Both the position numbers and the translations under genes were made by a program. A stretch of 64,000 bases of DNA from Mimachlamys varia (lineage: Eukaryota; Mollusca; Bivalvia; Pectinida; Pectinidae): NCBI GenBank assembly GCA_947623455.1, contig OX392530.1:35805405-35869404 (forward strand). The letters run 5' to 3'. The notes under the pieces are model-generated. The model was given only the letters and a program-made list of their open reading frames with translations, had not been told where the DNA came from and ran no database searches. How positions within the stretch are numbered: the stretch's first letter is position 1; every line of letters starts with the position of its first letter. Positions 22,867 through 37,683 of the stretch are shown here, piece after piece.

Positions 22867-25800
22867 TGTGTAGAATCACAGACTGTACTTACATTGGTTA
22901 CCATACACTTGTCCAGTCCACCCCGCATGACAGTGTGTAGAATCACAGACTGTACTTACATTGGTTACAATACACTTGTCCAGTCCACGCACTACAGTGT
23001 GTAGAATCAGAGACTGTACTTACATTGGTTACAATATACTGTTCAAGCCTACCCCGCACTTCACTATGTAGAATCACAGACTGTACTTACATTGGCTACA
23101 ATACACTTGTCCAGTCCACCCCGCACTACAGTGTGTAGAATCACAGACTGTACTTACATTGGTTACCATACACTTGTCCAGTCCAACCCGCACTACAGTG
23201 TGTAGAATCACAGACTGTACTTACATTGGTTACCATACACTTGTCCAGTTCACCCCGCACTACAGTGTGTAGAATCACAGACTGTACTTACATTGGTTAC
23301 CATACACTTGTCCAGTCCACCCCGCACGACAGTGTGTAGAATCACAGACTGTACTTACATTGGTTACCATACACTTGTCCAGTCCACCCCGCACTACAGT
23401 ATGTAGAATCAGAGACTGTACTTACATTGGTTACAATACACTTGTCCAGTCCACCCCGCACTACAGTATATAGAATCACAGACTGTACTTACATTGGTTA
23501 CCATACACTTGTCCAGTCCACGCACTACAGTGTGTAGAATCACAGACTGTACTTACATTGGTTACAATACACGGGTCCAGTCCACCCCGCACCACAGTGT
23601 GTATAATCACAGACTATACTTACACTGGTTACCATACACTGGTCCAGTCCAGCCCACACTACAGTGTTTAGAATCACAGACTGTACTTACACTGGTTACA
23701 ATACACTGGTCCATTTAAGCCCGCACTACAGTGTGTAGAATCACAGACTGAACATACACTAGTAACCATACACTTGTCCAGTCCACAAATCACTACAGTG
23801 TGTAGAATCACAGACTGTACTTACATTGGTTACCATACACTTGTCCAGTCCACCCCGCACTACAGTATGTAGAATCAGAGACTGTACTTACATTGGTTAC
23901 CATACACTTGTCCAGTCCACCCCGCACTACAGTGTGTAGAATCACAGACTGTACTTACATTGGTTACAATACACTTGTGTAGTCCAACCCGCACTAGAGT
24001 GTGTAGAATCACAGACTGTACTTACATTGGTTACAATACACTTGTCCAGTCCAACCCGAACGACAGTGTGTAGAATCATAGACTGTACTTACATTGGTTA
24101 CCATACACTTGTACAGTCCAGCCCACACTACAGTGTGTAGAATAACAGACTGTACTTACACTGGTTACCATACACTTGTCCAGTCCACCCCACACTAAAG
24201 TGTGTAGAATCACAGACTGTACTTACATTGGTTACCATACACTTGTCCGGTCCACCCCGCACTACAGTATGTAGAATCACAGACTGTACTTACATTGGTT
24301 ACAATACACTTGTCCAGTCCACCCCGCACTACAGTGTGTAGAATCACAGACTGTACTTACATTGGTTACCATACACTTGTCCAGTTCACCCCGCACTACA
24401 GTGTGTAGAATCACAGACTGTACTTACATTAGTTACAATACACTTGTCCAGTCCACAACGCACTACAGTGTGTAGAATCACAGACTGTACTTACATTGGT
24501 TACCATACACTTGTCCAGTCCACCCCGCACTACAGTATGTAGAATCACAGACTGTACTTACATTGGTTACCATACACTTGTCCAGTCCACCCCGCACGAC
24601 AGTGTGTAGAATCACAGACTGTACTTACATTGGTTACCATACACTTGTCCAGTCCACCCCGCACTACATTATGTAGAATCAGAGACTGTACTTACATTGG
24701 TTACCATACACTTGTCCAGTCCACCCCGCACTACAGTATGTAGAATCACAGACTGTACTTACATTGGTTACCATACACTTGTCCAGTCCACCCCGCACTA
24801 CAGTGAGTAGAATCACAGACTGTACTTACATTGGTTACCATACACTTCTCCAGTCCACAACGCACTACAGTGTGTAGAATCACAGACTGTACTTACATTG
24901 GTTACCATACACTTGTCCAGTCCACCCCGCATGACAGTGTGTAGAATCACAGACTGTACTTACATTGGTTACCATACACTTGTCCAGTCCACAACGTACT
25001 ACAGTGTGTAGAATCACAGACTGTACTTACATTGGTTACAATACACTTGTGCAGTCCACCCCGCACTACAGTGTGTAGAATCAGAGACTGTACTTACATT
25101 GGTAACCGTACACTTGTCCAGTACAACCCGCACTACAGTGTGTAGAATCACAGACTATACTTACACTGGTTACAATACACTGGTCCAGTCCACCCCGCAC
25201 CACAGTGTGTAGAATCACAGACTGTACTTACACTGGTTACCATAAACTTGTCCAGTCCACCCCACACTACAGTGTGTAGAATCACAGACTGTACTAACAC
25301 TGGTTACAATACACTGGTCCATTCAAGCCCGCACTACAGTGTGTAGAATCACAGACTGTACTTACATTGGTTACCATACACTTGTCCGGTCCACCCCGCA
25401 CTACAGTATGTAGAATCACAGACTGTACTTACATTGGTTACAATACACTTGTCCAGTCCACCCCGCACTACAGTGTGTAGAATCACAGACTGTACTTACA
25501 TTGGTTACCATACACTTGTCCAGTTCACCCCGCACTACAGTGTGTAGAATCACAGACTGTACTTACATTAGTTACAATACACTTGTCCAGTCCACAACGC
25601 ACTACAGTGTGTAGAATCACAGACTGTACTTACATTGGTTACCATACACTTGTCCAGTCCACCCCGCACTACAGTATGTAGAATCACAGACTGTACTTAC
25701 ATTGGTTACCATACACTTGTCCAGTCCACCCCGCACGACAGTGTGTAGAATCACAGACTGTACTTACATTGGTTACCATACACTTGTCCAGTCCACCCCG

Positions 25801-27480
25801 CACTACATTATGTAGAATCAGAGACTGTACTTACATTGGTTACCATACACTTGTCCAGTCCACCCCGCACTACAGTATGTAGAATCACAGACTGTACTTA
25901 CATTGGTTACCATACACTTGTCCAGTCCACCCCGCACTACAGTGAGTAGAATCACAGACTGTACTTACATTGGTTACCATACACTTCTCCAGTCCACAAC
26001 GCACTACAGTGTGTAGAATCACAGACTGTACTTACATTGGTTACCATACACTTGTCCAGTCCACCCCGCATGACAGTGTGTAGAATCACAGACTGTACTT
26101 ACATTGGTTACCATACACTTGTCCAGTCCACAACGTACTACAGTGTGTAGAATCACAGACTGTACTTACATTGGTTACAATACACTTGTGCAGTCCACCC
26201 CGCACTACAGTGTGTAGAATCAGAGACTGTACTTACATTGGTAACCGTACACTTGTCCAGTACAACCCGCACTACAGTGTGTAGAATCACAGACTATACT
26301 TACACTGGTTACAATACACTGGTCCAGTCCACTCCGCACCACAGTGTGTAGAATCACAGACTGTACTTACACTGGTTACCATAAACTTGTCCAGTCCACC
26401 CCACACTACAGTGTGTAGAATCACAGACTGTACTAACACTGGTTACAATACACTGGTCCATTCAAGCCCGCACTACAGTGTGTAGAATCACAGACTGAAC
26501 TTATATTGGTTCCCATACACTTGTCCAGTCCACCCTGCACCACAGTATGTAGAATCACAGACTGTACTTACATTGGTTACCATACACTTGTGCAGTCCAC
26601 CCCGCACTACAGTGTGTAGAATCACAGACTGTACTTACATTGGTTACAATACACTTGTCCAGTCCAACCCGCACTACAGTGTGTAGAATCACAGACTGTA
26701 CTTACATTGGTTACCATACACTTGTCCTGTCCAACCCGAACGACAGTGTGTAGAATCACAGACTGTACTTACATTGGTTACCATGCACTTGTCCAGTCCA
26801 CCCCGAACTACAGTGTGTAGAATCACAGACTGTACTTACATTGGTTACCATACACTTGTCCAGTCCACCCCGCACTACAGTGTGTAGAATCACAGACTGT
26901 ACTTACATTGGTTACCATACACTTGTCCAGTCCACCCCGCACTACAGTGTGTAGAATCACCGACTGTACTTACATTGGTTACCATACACTTGTCCAGTCA
27001 ACCCCGCATGACAGTGTGTAGAATCACAGACTGTACTTACGTTGGTTACCATACACTTGTCCAGTCCACGCACTACAGTGTGTAGAATCAGAGACTGTAC
27101 TTACATTGGTTACAATATACTGTTCAAGCCTACCCCGCACTTCACTATGTAGAATCACAGACTGTACTTACATTGGCTACAATACACTTGTCCAGTCCAC
27201 CCCGCACTACAGTGTGTAGAATCACAGACTGTACTTACATTGGTTACCATACACTTGTCCAGTCCAACCCGCACTACAGTGTGTAGAATCACAGACTGTA
27301 CTTACATTGGTTACCATACACTTGTACAGTTCACCCCGCACTACAGTGTGTAGAATCACAGACTGTACTTACATTGGTTACCATACACTTGTCCAGTCCA
27401 CCCCGCACGACAGTGTGTAGAATCACAGACTGTACTTACATTGGTTACCATACACTTGTCCAGTCCACCCCGCACTACAG
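22867..27480 (+). repeat. 4614-bp tandem duplication, copy 1 (69 monomers)
   Basis: Every landmark compared recurs at exactly +4614: C markers (23041 and 27655; 27122 and 31736), the GAACTTATATTGG monomer (26497 and 31111), CTTGTACAGTTCACC (27321 and 31935), AATAACAGAC (near 24142 and 28756) and CCACTCCGCACC (near 26329 and 30943). A constant offset means no net indel over 4.6 kb, and I found no substitution at the sites compared. 4614 is 69 x 67 minus 9. Confidence 0.93.
24220..26497 (+). repeat. 1139-bp tandem duplication (two copies of 17 monomers)
   Basis: The rare ACTTGTCCGG occurs at 24241 and 25380, and the intervening sequence repeats at 1139, exactly 17 x 67. Copy 1 is about 24220-25358 and copy 2 about 25359-26497. 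At the end of copy 2, GACTG is followed by AACTTATATTGG instead of TACTTACATTGG. The pair occurs again at 28834-31111 because it was carried along in the 4614-bp duplication. Confidence 0.9.
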
Positions 27481-30400
27481 TGTGTAGAATCACAGACTGT
27501 ACTTACATTGGTTACCATACACTTGTCCAGTCCACCCCGCATGACAGTGTGTAGAATCACAGACTGTACTTACATTGGTTACAATACACTTGTCCAGTCC
27601 ACGCACTACAGTGTGTAGAATCAGAGACTGTACTTACATTGGTTACAATATACTGTTCAAGCCTACCCCGCACTTCACTATGTAGAATCACAGACTGTAC
27701 TTACATTGGCTACAATACACTTGTCCAGTCCACCCCGCACTACAGTGTGTAGAATCACAGACTGTACTTACATTGGTTACCATACACTTGTCCAGTCCAA
27801 CCCGCACTACAGTGTGTAGAATCACAGACTGTACTTACATTGGTTACCATACACTTGTCCAGTTCACCCCGCACTACAGTGTGTAGAATCACAGACTGTA
27901 CTTACATTGGTTACCATACACTTGTCCAGTCCACCCCGCACGACAGTGTGTAGAATCACAGACTGTACTTACATTGGTTACCATACACTTGTCCAGTCCA
28001 CCCCGCACTACAGTATGTAGAATCAGAGACTGTACTTACATTGGTTACAATACACTTGTCCAGTCCACCCCGCACTACAGTATATAGAATCACAGACTGT
28101 ACTTACATTGGTTACCATACACTTGTCCAGTCCACGCACTACAGTGTGTAGAATCACAGACTGTACTTACATTGGTTACAATACACGGGTCCAGTCCACC
28201 CCGCACCACAGTGTGTATAATCACAGACTATACTTACACTGGTTACCATACACTGGTCCAGTCCAGCCCACACTACAGTGTTTAGAATCACAGACTGTAC
28301 TTACACTGGTTACAATACACTGGTCCATTTAAGCCCGCACTACAGTGTGTAGAATCACAGACTGAACATACACTAGTAACCATACACTTGTCCAGTCCAC
28401 AAATCACTACAGTGTGTAGAATCACAGACTGTACTTACATTGGTTACCATACACTTGTCCAGTCCACCCCGCACTACAGTATGTAGAATCAGAGACTGTA
28501 CTTACATTGGTTACCATACACTTGTCCAGTCCACCCCGCACTACAGTGTGTAGAATCACAGACTGTACTTACATTGGTTACAATACACTTGTGTAGTCCA
28601 ACCCGCACTAGAGTGTGTAGAATCACAGACTGTACTTACATTGGTTACAATACACTTGTCCAGTCCAACCCGAACGACAGTGTGTAGAATCATAGACTGT
28701 ACTTACATTGGTTACCATACACTTGTACAGTCCAGCCCACACTACAGTGTGTAGAATAACAGACTGTACTTACACTGGTTACCATACACTTGTCCAGTCC
28801 ACCCCACACTAAAGTGTGTAGAATCACAGACTGTACTTACATTGGTTACCATACACTTGTCCGGTCCACCCCGCACTACAGTATGTAGAATCACAGACTG
28901 TACTTACATTGGTTACAATACACTTGTCCAGTCCACCCCGCACTACAGTGTGTAGAATCACAGACTGTACTTACATTGGTTACCATACACTTGTCCAGTT
29001 CACCCCGCACTACAGTGTGTAGAATCACAGACTGTACTTACATTAGTTACAATACACTTGTCCAGTCCACAACGCACTACAGTGTGTAGAATCACAGACT
29101 GTACTTACATTGGTTACCATACACTTGTCCAGTCCACCCCGCACTACAGTATGTAGAATCACAGACTGTACTTACATTGGTTACCATACACTTGTCCAGT
29201 CCACCCCGCACGACAGTGTGTAGAATCACAGACTGTACTTACATTGGTTACCATACACTTGTCCAGTCCACCCCGCACTACATTATGTAGAATCAGAGAC
29301 TGTACTTACATTGGTTACCATACACTTGTCCAGTCCACCCCGCACTACAGTATGTAGAATCACAGACTGTACTTACATTGGTTACCATACACTTGTCCAG
29401 TCCACCCCGCACTACAGTGAGTAGAATCACAGACTGTACTTACATTGGTTACCATACACTTCTCCAGTCCACAACGCACTACAGTGTGTAGAATCACAGA
29501 CTGTACTTACATTGGTTACCATACACTTGTCCAGTCCACCCCGCATGACAGTGTGTAGAATCACAGACTGTACTTACATTGGTTACCATACACTTGTCCA
29601 GTCCACAACGTACTACAGTGTGTAGAATCACAGACTGTACTTACATTGGTTACAATACACTTGTGCAGTCCACCCCGCACTACAGTGTGTAGAATCAGAG
29701 ACTGTACTTACATTGGTAACCGTACACTTGTCCAGTACAACCCGCACTACAGTGTGTAGAATCACAGACTATACTTACACTGGTTACAATACACTGGTCC
29801 AGTCCACCCCGCACCACAGTGTGTAGAATCACAGACTGTACTTACACTGGTTACCATAAACTTGTCCAGTCCACCCCACACTACAGTGTGTAGAATCACA
29901 GACTGTACTAACACTGGTTACAATACACTGGTCCATTCAAGCCCGCACTACAGTGTGTAGAATCACAGACTGTACTTACATTGGTTACCATACACTTGTC
30001 CGGTCCACCCCGCACTACAGTATGTAGAATCACAGACTGTACTTACATTGGTTACAATACACTTGTCCAGTCCACCCCGCACTACAGTGTGTAGAATCAC
30101 AGACTGTACTTACATTGGTTACCATACACTTGTCCAGTTCACCCCGCACTACAGTGTGTAGAATCACAGACTGTACTTACATTAGTTACAATACACTTGT
30201 CCAGTCCACAACGCACTACAGTGTGTAGAATCACAGACTGTACTTACATTGGTTACCATACACTTGTCCAGTCCACCCCGCACTACAGTATGTAGAATCA
30301 CAGACTGTACTTACATTGGTTACCATACACTTGTCCAGTCCACCCCGCACGACAGTGTGTAGAATCACAGACTGTACTTACATTGGTTACCATACACTTG

Positions 30401-32094
30401 TCCAGTCCACCCCGCACTACATTATGTAGAATCAGAGACTGTACTTACATTGGTTACCATACACTTGTCCAGTCCACCCCGCACTACAGTATGTAGAATC
30501 ACAGACTGTACTTACATTGGTTACCATACACTTGTCCAGTCCACCCCGCACTACAGTGAGTAGAATCACAGACTGTACTTACATTGGTTACCATACACTT
30601 CTCCAGTCCACAACGCACTACAGTGTGTAGAATCACAGACTGTACTTACATTGGTTACCATACACTTGTCCAGTCCACCCCGCATGACAGTGTGTAGAAT
30701 CACAGACTGTACTTACATTGGTTACCATACACTTGTCCAGTCCACAACGTACTACAGTGTGTAGAATCACAGACTGTACTTACATTGGTTACAATACACT
30801 TGTGCAGTCCACCCCGCACTACAGTGTGTAGAATCAGAGACTGTACTTACATTGGTAACCGTACACTTGTCCAGTACAACCCGCACTACAGTGTGTAGAA
30901 TCACAGACTATACTTACACTGGTTACAATACACTGGTCCAGTCCACTCCGCACCACAGTGTGTAGAATCACAGACTGTACTTACACTGGTTACCATAAAC
31001 TTGTCCAGTCCACCCCACACTACAGTGTGTAGAATCACAGACTGTACTAACACTGGTTACAATACACTGGTCCATTCAAGCCCGCACTACAGTGTGTAGA
31101 ATCACAGACTGAACTTATATTGGTTCCCATACACTTGTCCAGTCCACCCTGCACCACAGTATGTAGAATCACAGACTGTACTTACATTGGTTACCATACA
31201 CTTGTGCAGTCCACCCCGCACTACAGTGTGTAGAATCACAGACTGTACTTACATTGGTTACAATACACTTGTCCAGTCCAACCCGCACTACAGTGTGTAG
31301 AATCACAGACTGTACTTACATTGGTTACCATACACTTGTCCTGTCCAACCCGAACGACAGTGTGTAGAATCACAGACTGTACTTACATTGGTTACCATGC
31401 ACTTGTCCAGTCCACCCCGAACTACAGTGTGTAGAATCACAGACTGTACTTACATTGGTTACCATACACTTGTCCAGTCCACCCCGCACTACAGTGTGTA
31501 GAATCACAGACTGTACTTACATTGGTTACCATACACTTGTCCAGTCCACCCCGCACTACAGTGTGTAGAATCACCGACTGTACTTACATTGGTTACCATA
31601 CACTTGTCCAGTCAACCCCGCATGACAGTGTGTAGAATCACAGACTGTACTTACGTTGGTTACCATACACTTGTCCAGTCCACGCACTACAGTGTGTAGA
31701 ATCAGAGACTGTACTTACATTGGTTACAATATACTGTTCAAGCCTACCCCGCACTTCACTATGTAGAATCACAGACTGTACTTACATTGGCTACAATACA
31801 CTTGTCCAGTCCACCCCGCACTACAGTGTGTAGAATCACAGACTGTACTTACATTGGTTACCATACACTTGTCCAGTCCAACCCGCACTACAGTGTGTAG
31901 AATCACAGACTGTACTTACATTGGTTACCATACACTTGTACAGTTCACCCCGCACTACAGTGTGTAGAATCACAGACTGTACTTACATTGGTTACCATAC
32001 ACTTGTCCAGTCCACCCCGCACGACAGTGTGTAGAATCACAGACTGTACTTACATTGGTTACCATACACTTGTCCAGTCCACCCCGCACTACAG
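27481..32094 (+). repeat. 4614-bp tandem duplication, copy 2
   Basis: This is the directly adjacent copy of 22867-27480. The junction produces an abnormally short C-to-C step of 533 bp (27122 to 27655; other steps are 1002 or more). Past 32094 the sequence leaves the copy, reading GTATGTAGAATCAGAGACTA where a third repeat would read GTGTGTAGAATCACAGACTG. Confidence 0.93.
28834..31111 (+). repeat. 1139-bp tandem duplication, second instance
   Basis: ACTTGTCCGG is at 28855 and 29994, again 1139 apart. Each base compared sits 4614 downstream of the first instance, including the CCACTCCGCACC substitution found only in the second half of each pair. Confidence 0.9.
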
Positions 32095-35000
32095 TATGTA
32101 GAATCAGAGACTATACTTACATTGGTTACAATACACTTGTCCAGTCCACCCCGCACTACAGTATGTAGAATCACAGACTGTACTTACATTGGTTACCATA
32201 CACTTGTCCAGTCCACGCACTACAGTGTGTAGAATCACAGACTGTACTTACATTGGTTACAATACACGGGTCCAGTCCACCCCGCACCACAGTGTGTATA
32301 ATCACAGACTATACTTACACTGGTTACCATACACTGGTCCAGTCCAGCCCACACTACAGTATGTAGAATCACAGACTGTACTTACACTGGTTACAATACA
32401 CTGGTCCATTTAAGCCCGCACTACAGTGTGTAGAATCACAGACTGAACATACACTAGTAACCATACACTTGTCCAGTCCACAAATCACTACAGTGTGTAG
32501 AATCACAGACTGTACTTACATTGGTTACCATACACTTGTCCAGTCCACCCCGCACTACAGTATGTAGAATCAGAGACTGTACTTACATTGGTTACCATAC
32601 ACTTGTCCAGTCCACCCCGCACTACAGTGTGTAGAATCACAGACTGTACTTACATTGGTTACAATACACTTGTCCAGTCCAACCCGCACTAGAGTGTGTA
32701 GAATCACAGACTGTACTTACATTGGTTACAATACACTTGTCCAGTCCAACCCGAACGACAGTGTGTAGAATCATAGACTGTACTTACATTGGTTACCATA
32801 CACTTGTACAGTCCAGCCCACACTACAGTGTGTAGAATCACAGACCGACTTACATTGGTTACCATACACTTGTCCAGTCCACCCCGCACTACAGTGTGTA
32901 GAATCACAGACTGTACTTACATTGGTTACCGTACACGGGTCCAGTCCACCCCGCACCACAGTGTGTATAATCACAGACTATATTTACACTGGTTACCATA
33001 CACTGGTCCAGTCCAGCCCACACTACAGTGTGTAGAATCACAGACTGTACCTACACTGGTTACAATACACTGGTCCATTTAAGCCCGTACTACAGTGTGT
33101 AGAATCACAGACTGAACATACACTGGTAACCATACACTTGCCCAGTCCACAAATCACTACAGTGTGTAGAATCACAGACTGTACTTACATTGGTTACCAT
33201 ACACTTGTCCAGTCCACCCCGCACTCAATATGTAGAATCACAGACTGTACTTACATTGGTTACCATACACTTGTCCAGTCCACCCCGCACTACAGTGTGT
33301 AGAATCAGAGACTGTACTTACATTGGTTACAATACACTTGTGTAGTCCAACCCGCACTAGAGTGTGTAGAATCACAGACTGTACTTACATTGGTTACAAT
33401 ACACTTGTCCAGTCCAACCCGAACGACAGTGTGTAGAATCATAGACTGTACTTACATTGGTTACCATACACTTGTACAGTCCAGCCCACACTACAGTGTG
33501 TAGAATCACAGACTGTACTTACATTGGTTACCATACACTTGTCCAGTCCACCCCGCACTACAGTGTGTAGAATCACAGACTGTACTTACATTGGTTACCA
33601 TACACTTGTCCAGTCCACCCCGCCCTACAGTATGTAGAATCACAGACTGTACTTACATTGGTTACAATACACTTGTCCAGTCCATCCCGCACTACAGTGT
33701 GTAGGATCACAGACTGTACTTACATTGGTTACCATACACTTGTCCAGTCCACCCCGCTCGACAGTGTGTAGAATCAGAGACTGTACTTACATTGGTTACC
33801 ATACACTTGTCCAGTCCACAACGCACTACAGTGTGTAGAATCACAGACTGTACTTACATTGGTTACCATACACTTGTCCAGTCCACCCCGCACTACAGTA
33901 TGTAGAATCACAGACTGTACTTACATTGGTTACCATACACTTGTCCAGTCCACCCCGCATGACAGTGTGTAGAATCACAGACTGTACTTACATTGGTTAC
34001 CATACACTTGTCCAGTCCACGCACTACAGTGTGTAAATCAGAGACTGTACTTACATTGGTTACAATATACTGTTCAAGCCTACCCCGCACTTCACTATGT
34101 AGAATCACAGACTGTACTTACATTGGCTACAATACACTTGTCCAGTCCAACCCGCACTACAGTGTGTAGAAACACAGACTGTACTTACATTGGTTACCAT
34201 ACACTTGTCCAGTTCACCCCGCACTACAGTGTGTAGAATCACAGACTGTACTTACATTGGTTACCATACACTTGTCCAGTCCACCCCGCACGACAGTGTG
34301 TAGAATCACAGACTGTACTTACATTGGTTACCATACACTTGTCCAGTCCACCCCGCACTACAGTATGTAGAATCACAGACTGTACTTACATTGGCTACAA
34401 TACACTTGTCCAGTCCAACCCGCACTACAGTGTGTAGAAACACAGACTGTACTTACATTGGTTACCATACACTTGTCCAGTTCACCCCGCACTACAGTGT
34501 GTAGAATCACAGACTGTACTTACATTGGTTACCATACACTTGTCCAGTCCACCCCGCACGACAGTGTGTAGAATCACAGACTGTACTTACATTGGTTACC
34601 ATACACTTGTCCAGTCCACCCCGCACTACAGTATGTAGAATCACAGACTGTACTTACATTGGTTACCATACACTTGTCCAGTTCACCCCGCACGACAGTG
34701 TGTAGAATCACAGACTGTACTTACATTGGTTACCATACACTTGTCCAGTCCACCCCGCACTACAGTGTGTAGAATCACAGACTGTACTTACATTGGTTAC
34801 AATACACTTGTCCAGTCCACCCCGCACCACAGTGTGTAGAATCACAGACTGTACTTACATTGGTTACCATACACTTGTCCAGTCCACCCCACACTACAGT
34901 GAGTAGAATCACAGACTGTACTTACATTGGTTACCATACACTTGTCCAGTCCACAACGCACTACAGTGTGTAGAATCACAGACTGTACTTACATTGGTTA

Positions 35001-37683
35001 CCATACACTTGTCCAGTCCACCCCGCATGACAGTGTGTAGAATCACAGACTGTACTTACATTGGTTACAATACACTTGTGCAGTCCACCCCGCACTACAG
35101 TGTGTAGAATCAGAGACTGTACTTACATTGGTAACCGTACACTTGTCCAGTACAACCCGCACTACAGTGTGTAGAATCACAGACTGTACTTACACTGGTT
35201 ACAATACACTGGTCCAGTCCACCCCGCACCACAGTGTGTAGAATCACAGACTGTACTTACACTGGTTACCATAAACTTGTCCAGTCCACCCCACACTACA
35301 GTGTGTAGAATCACAGACTGTACTAACACTGGTTACAATACACTGGTCCATTCAAGCCCGCACTACAGTGTGTAGAATCACAGACTGAACTTATATTGGT
35401 TCCCATACACTTGTCCAGTCCACCCTGCACCACAGTATGTAGAATCACAGACTGTACTTACATTGGTTACCATACACTTGTCCAGTCCACCCCGCACTAC
35501 AGTGTGTAGAATCAGAGACTGTACTTACATTAGTTACAATACACTTGTCCAGTCCAACCCGCACTACAGTATGTAGAATCACAGACTGTACTTACATTGG
35601 TTACCATACACTTGTCCTGTCCAACCCGAACGACAGTGTGTAGAATCACAGACTGTACTTACATTGGTTACCATGCACTTGTGCAGTCCACCCCGCACTA
35701 CAGTGTGTAGAATCACAGACTGTACTTACATTGGTTACCATACACTTGTCCAGTCCACAACGCACTACAGTGTGTAGAATCACAGACTGTACTTACATTG
35801 GTTACCATACACTTGTCCAGTCCACCCCGCACTACAGTGTGTAGAATCACAGACTGTACTTACATTGGTTACCATACACTTGTCCAGTCCACCCCGCATG
35901 ACAGTGTGTAGAATCACAGACTGTACTTACATTGGTTACCATACACTTGTCCAGTCCACGCACTACAGTGTGTAGAATCAGAGACTGTACTTACATTGGT
36001 TACAATATACTGTTCAAGCCTACCCCGCACTTCACTATGTAGAATCACAGACTGTACTTACATTGGCTACAATACACTTGTCCAGTCCACCCCGCACTAC
36101 CGTGTGTAGAATCACAGACTGTACTTACATTGGTTACCATACACTTGTCCAGTCCAACCCGCACTACAGTGTGTAGAATCACAGACTGTACTTAGATTGG
36201 TTACCATACACTTGTCCAGTTCACCCCGCACTACAGTGTGTAGAATCACAGACTGTACTTACATTGGTTACCATACACTTGTCCAGTCCACCCCGCACGA
36301 CAGTGTGTAGAATCACAGACTGTACTTACATTGGTTACCATACACTTGTCCAGTCCACCCCGCACTACATTATGTAGAATCAGAGACTGTACTTACATTG
36401 GTTACCATACACTTGTCCAGTCCACCCCGCACTACAGTATGTAGAATCACAGACTGTACTTACATTGGTTACCATACACTTGTCCAGTCCACCCCGCACT
36501 ACAGTGAGTAGAATCACAGACTGTACTTACATTGGTTACCATACACTTGTCCAGTCCACAACGCACTACAGTGTGTAGAATCACAGACTGTACTTACATT
36601 GGTTACCATACACTTGTCCAGTCCACCCCGCATGACAGTGTGTAGAATCACAGACTGTACTTACATTGGTTACCATACACTTGTCCAGTCCACAACGTAC
36701 TACAGTGTGTAGAATCACAGACTGTACTTACATTGGTTACAATACACTTGTGCAGTCCACCCCGCACTACAGTGTGTAGAATCAGAGACTGTACTTACAT
36801 TGGTAACCGTACACTTGTCCAGTACAACCCGCACTACAGTGTGTAGAATCACAGACTATACTTACACTGGTTACAATACACTGGTCCAGTCCACCCCGCA
36901 CCACAGTGTGTAGAATCACAGACTGTACTTACACTGGTTACCATAAACTTGTCCAGTCCACCCCACACTACAGTGTGTAGAATCACAGACTGTACTAACA
37001 CTGGTTACAATACACTGGTCCATTCAAGCCCGCACTACAGTGTGTAGAATCACAGACTGAACTTATATTGGTTCCCATACACTTGTCCAGTCCACCCTGC
37101 ACCACAGTATGTAGAATCACAGACTGTACTTACATTGGTTACCATACACTTGTCCAGTCCACCCCGCACTACAGTGTGTAGAATCACAGACTGTACTTAC
37201 ATTGGTTACAATACACTTGTCCAGTCCAACCCGCACTACAGTGTGTAGAATCACAGACTGTACTTACATTGGTTACCATACACTTGTCCTGTCCAACCCG
37301 AACGACAGTATGTAGAATCACAGACTGTACTTACATTGGTTACCATGCACTTGTCCAGTCCACCCCGAACTACAGTGTGTAGAATCACAGACTGTACTTA
37401 CATTGGTTACCATACACTTGTCCAGTCCACCCCGCACTACAGTGTGTAGAATCACAGACTGTACTTACATTGGTTACCATACACTTGTCCAGTCCACCCC
37501 GCACTACAGTGTGTAGAATCACAGACTGTACTTACATTGGTTACCATACACTTGTCCAGTCCACCCCGCATGACAGTGTGTAGAATCACAGACTGTACTT
37601 ACATTGGTTACAATACACTTGTCCAGTCCACGCACTACAGTGTGTAGAATCAGAGACTGTACTTACATTGGTTACAATATACT
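32095..37683 (+). repeat. Array segment preceding the first complete superunit
   Basis: C markers are at 34072 and 36012; the steps 1940 and 1672 lead to 37684, as in the superunit at 52452. About 31840-34680 is repeated at +8820 (about 40660-43500). Further right the offset becomes 8619, i.e. three monomers fewer: CTTGTGCAGTCC is at 35075 and 43694. The parts from 32.7 to 34.1 kb also match 17.0-18.4 kb at -15712. Confidence 0.83.
34123..34658 (+). repeat. 268-bp (4-monomer) tandem duplication marked by GAAACACAGAC
   Basis: A TTGGCTACAAT monomer followed by the rare GTAGAAACACAGAC appears at 34123 and again at 34391, 268 bases on (4 x 67). The same pair stands at 42943/43211, 50831/51099 and 56977/57245. 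The duplication therefore happened once and was copied with the larger units. Confidence 0.87.
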
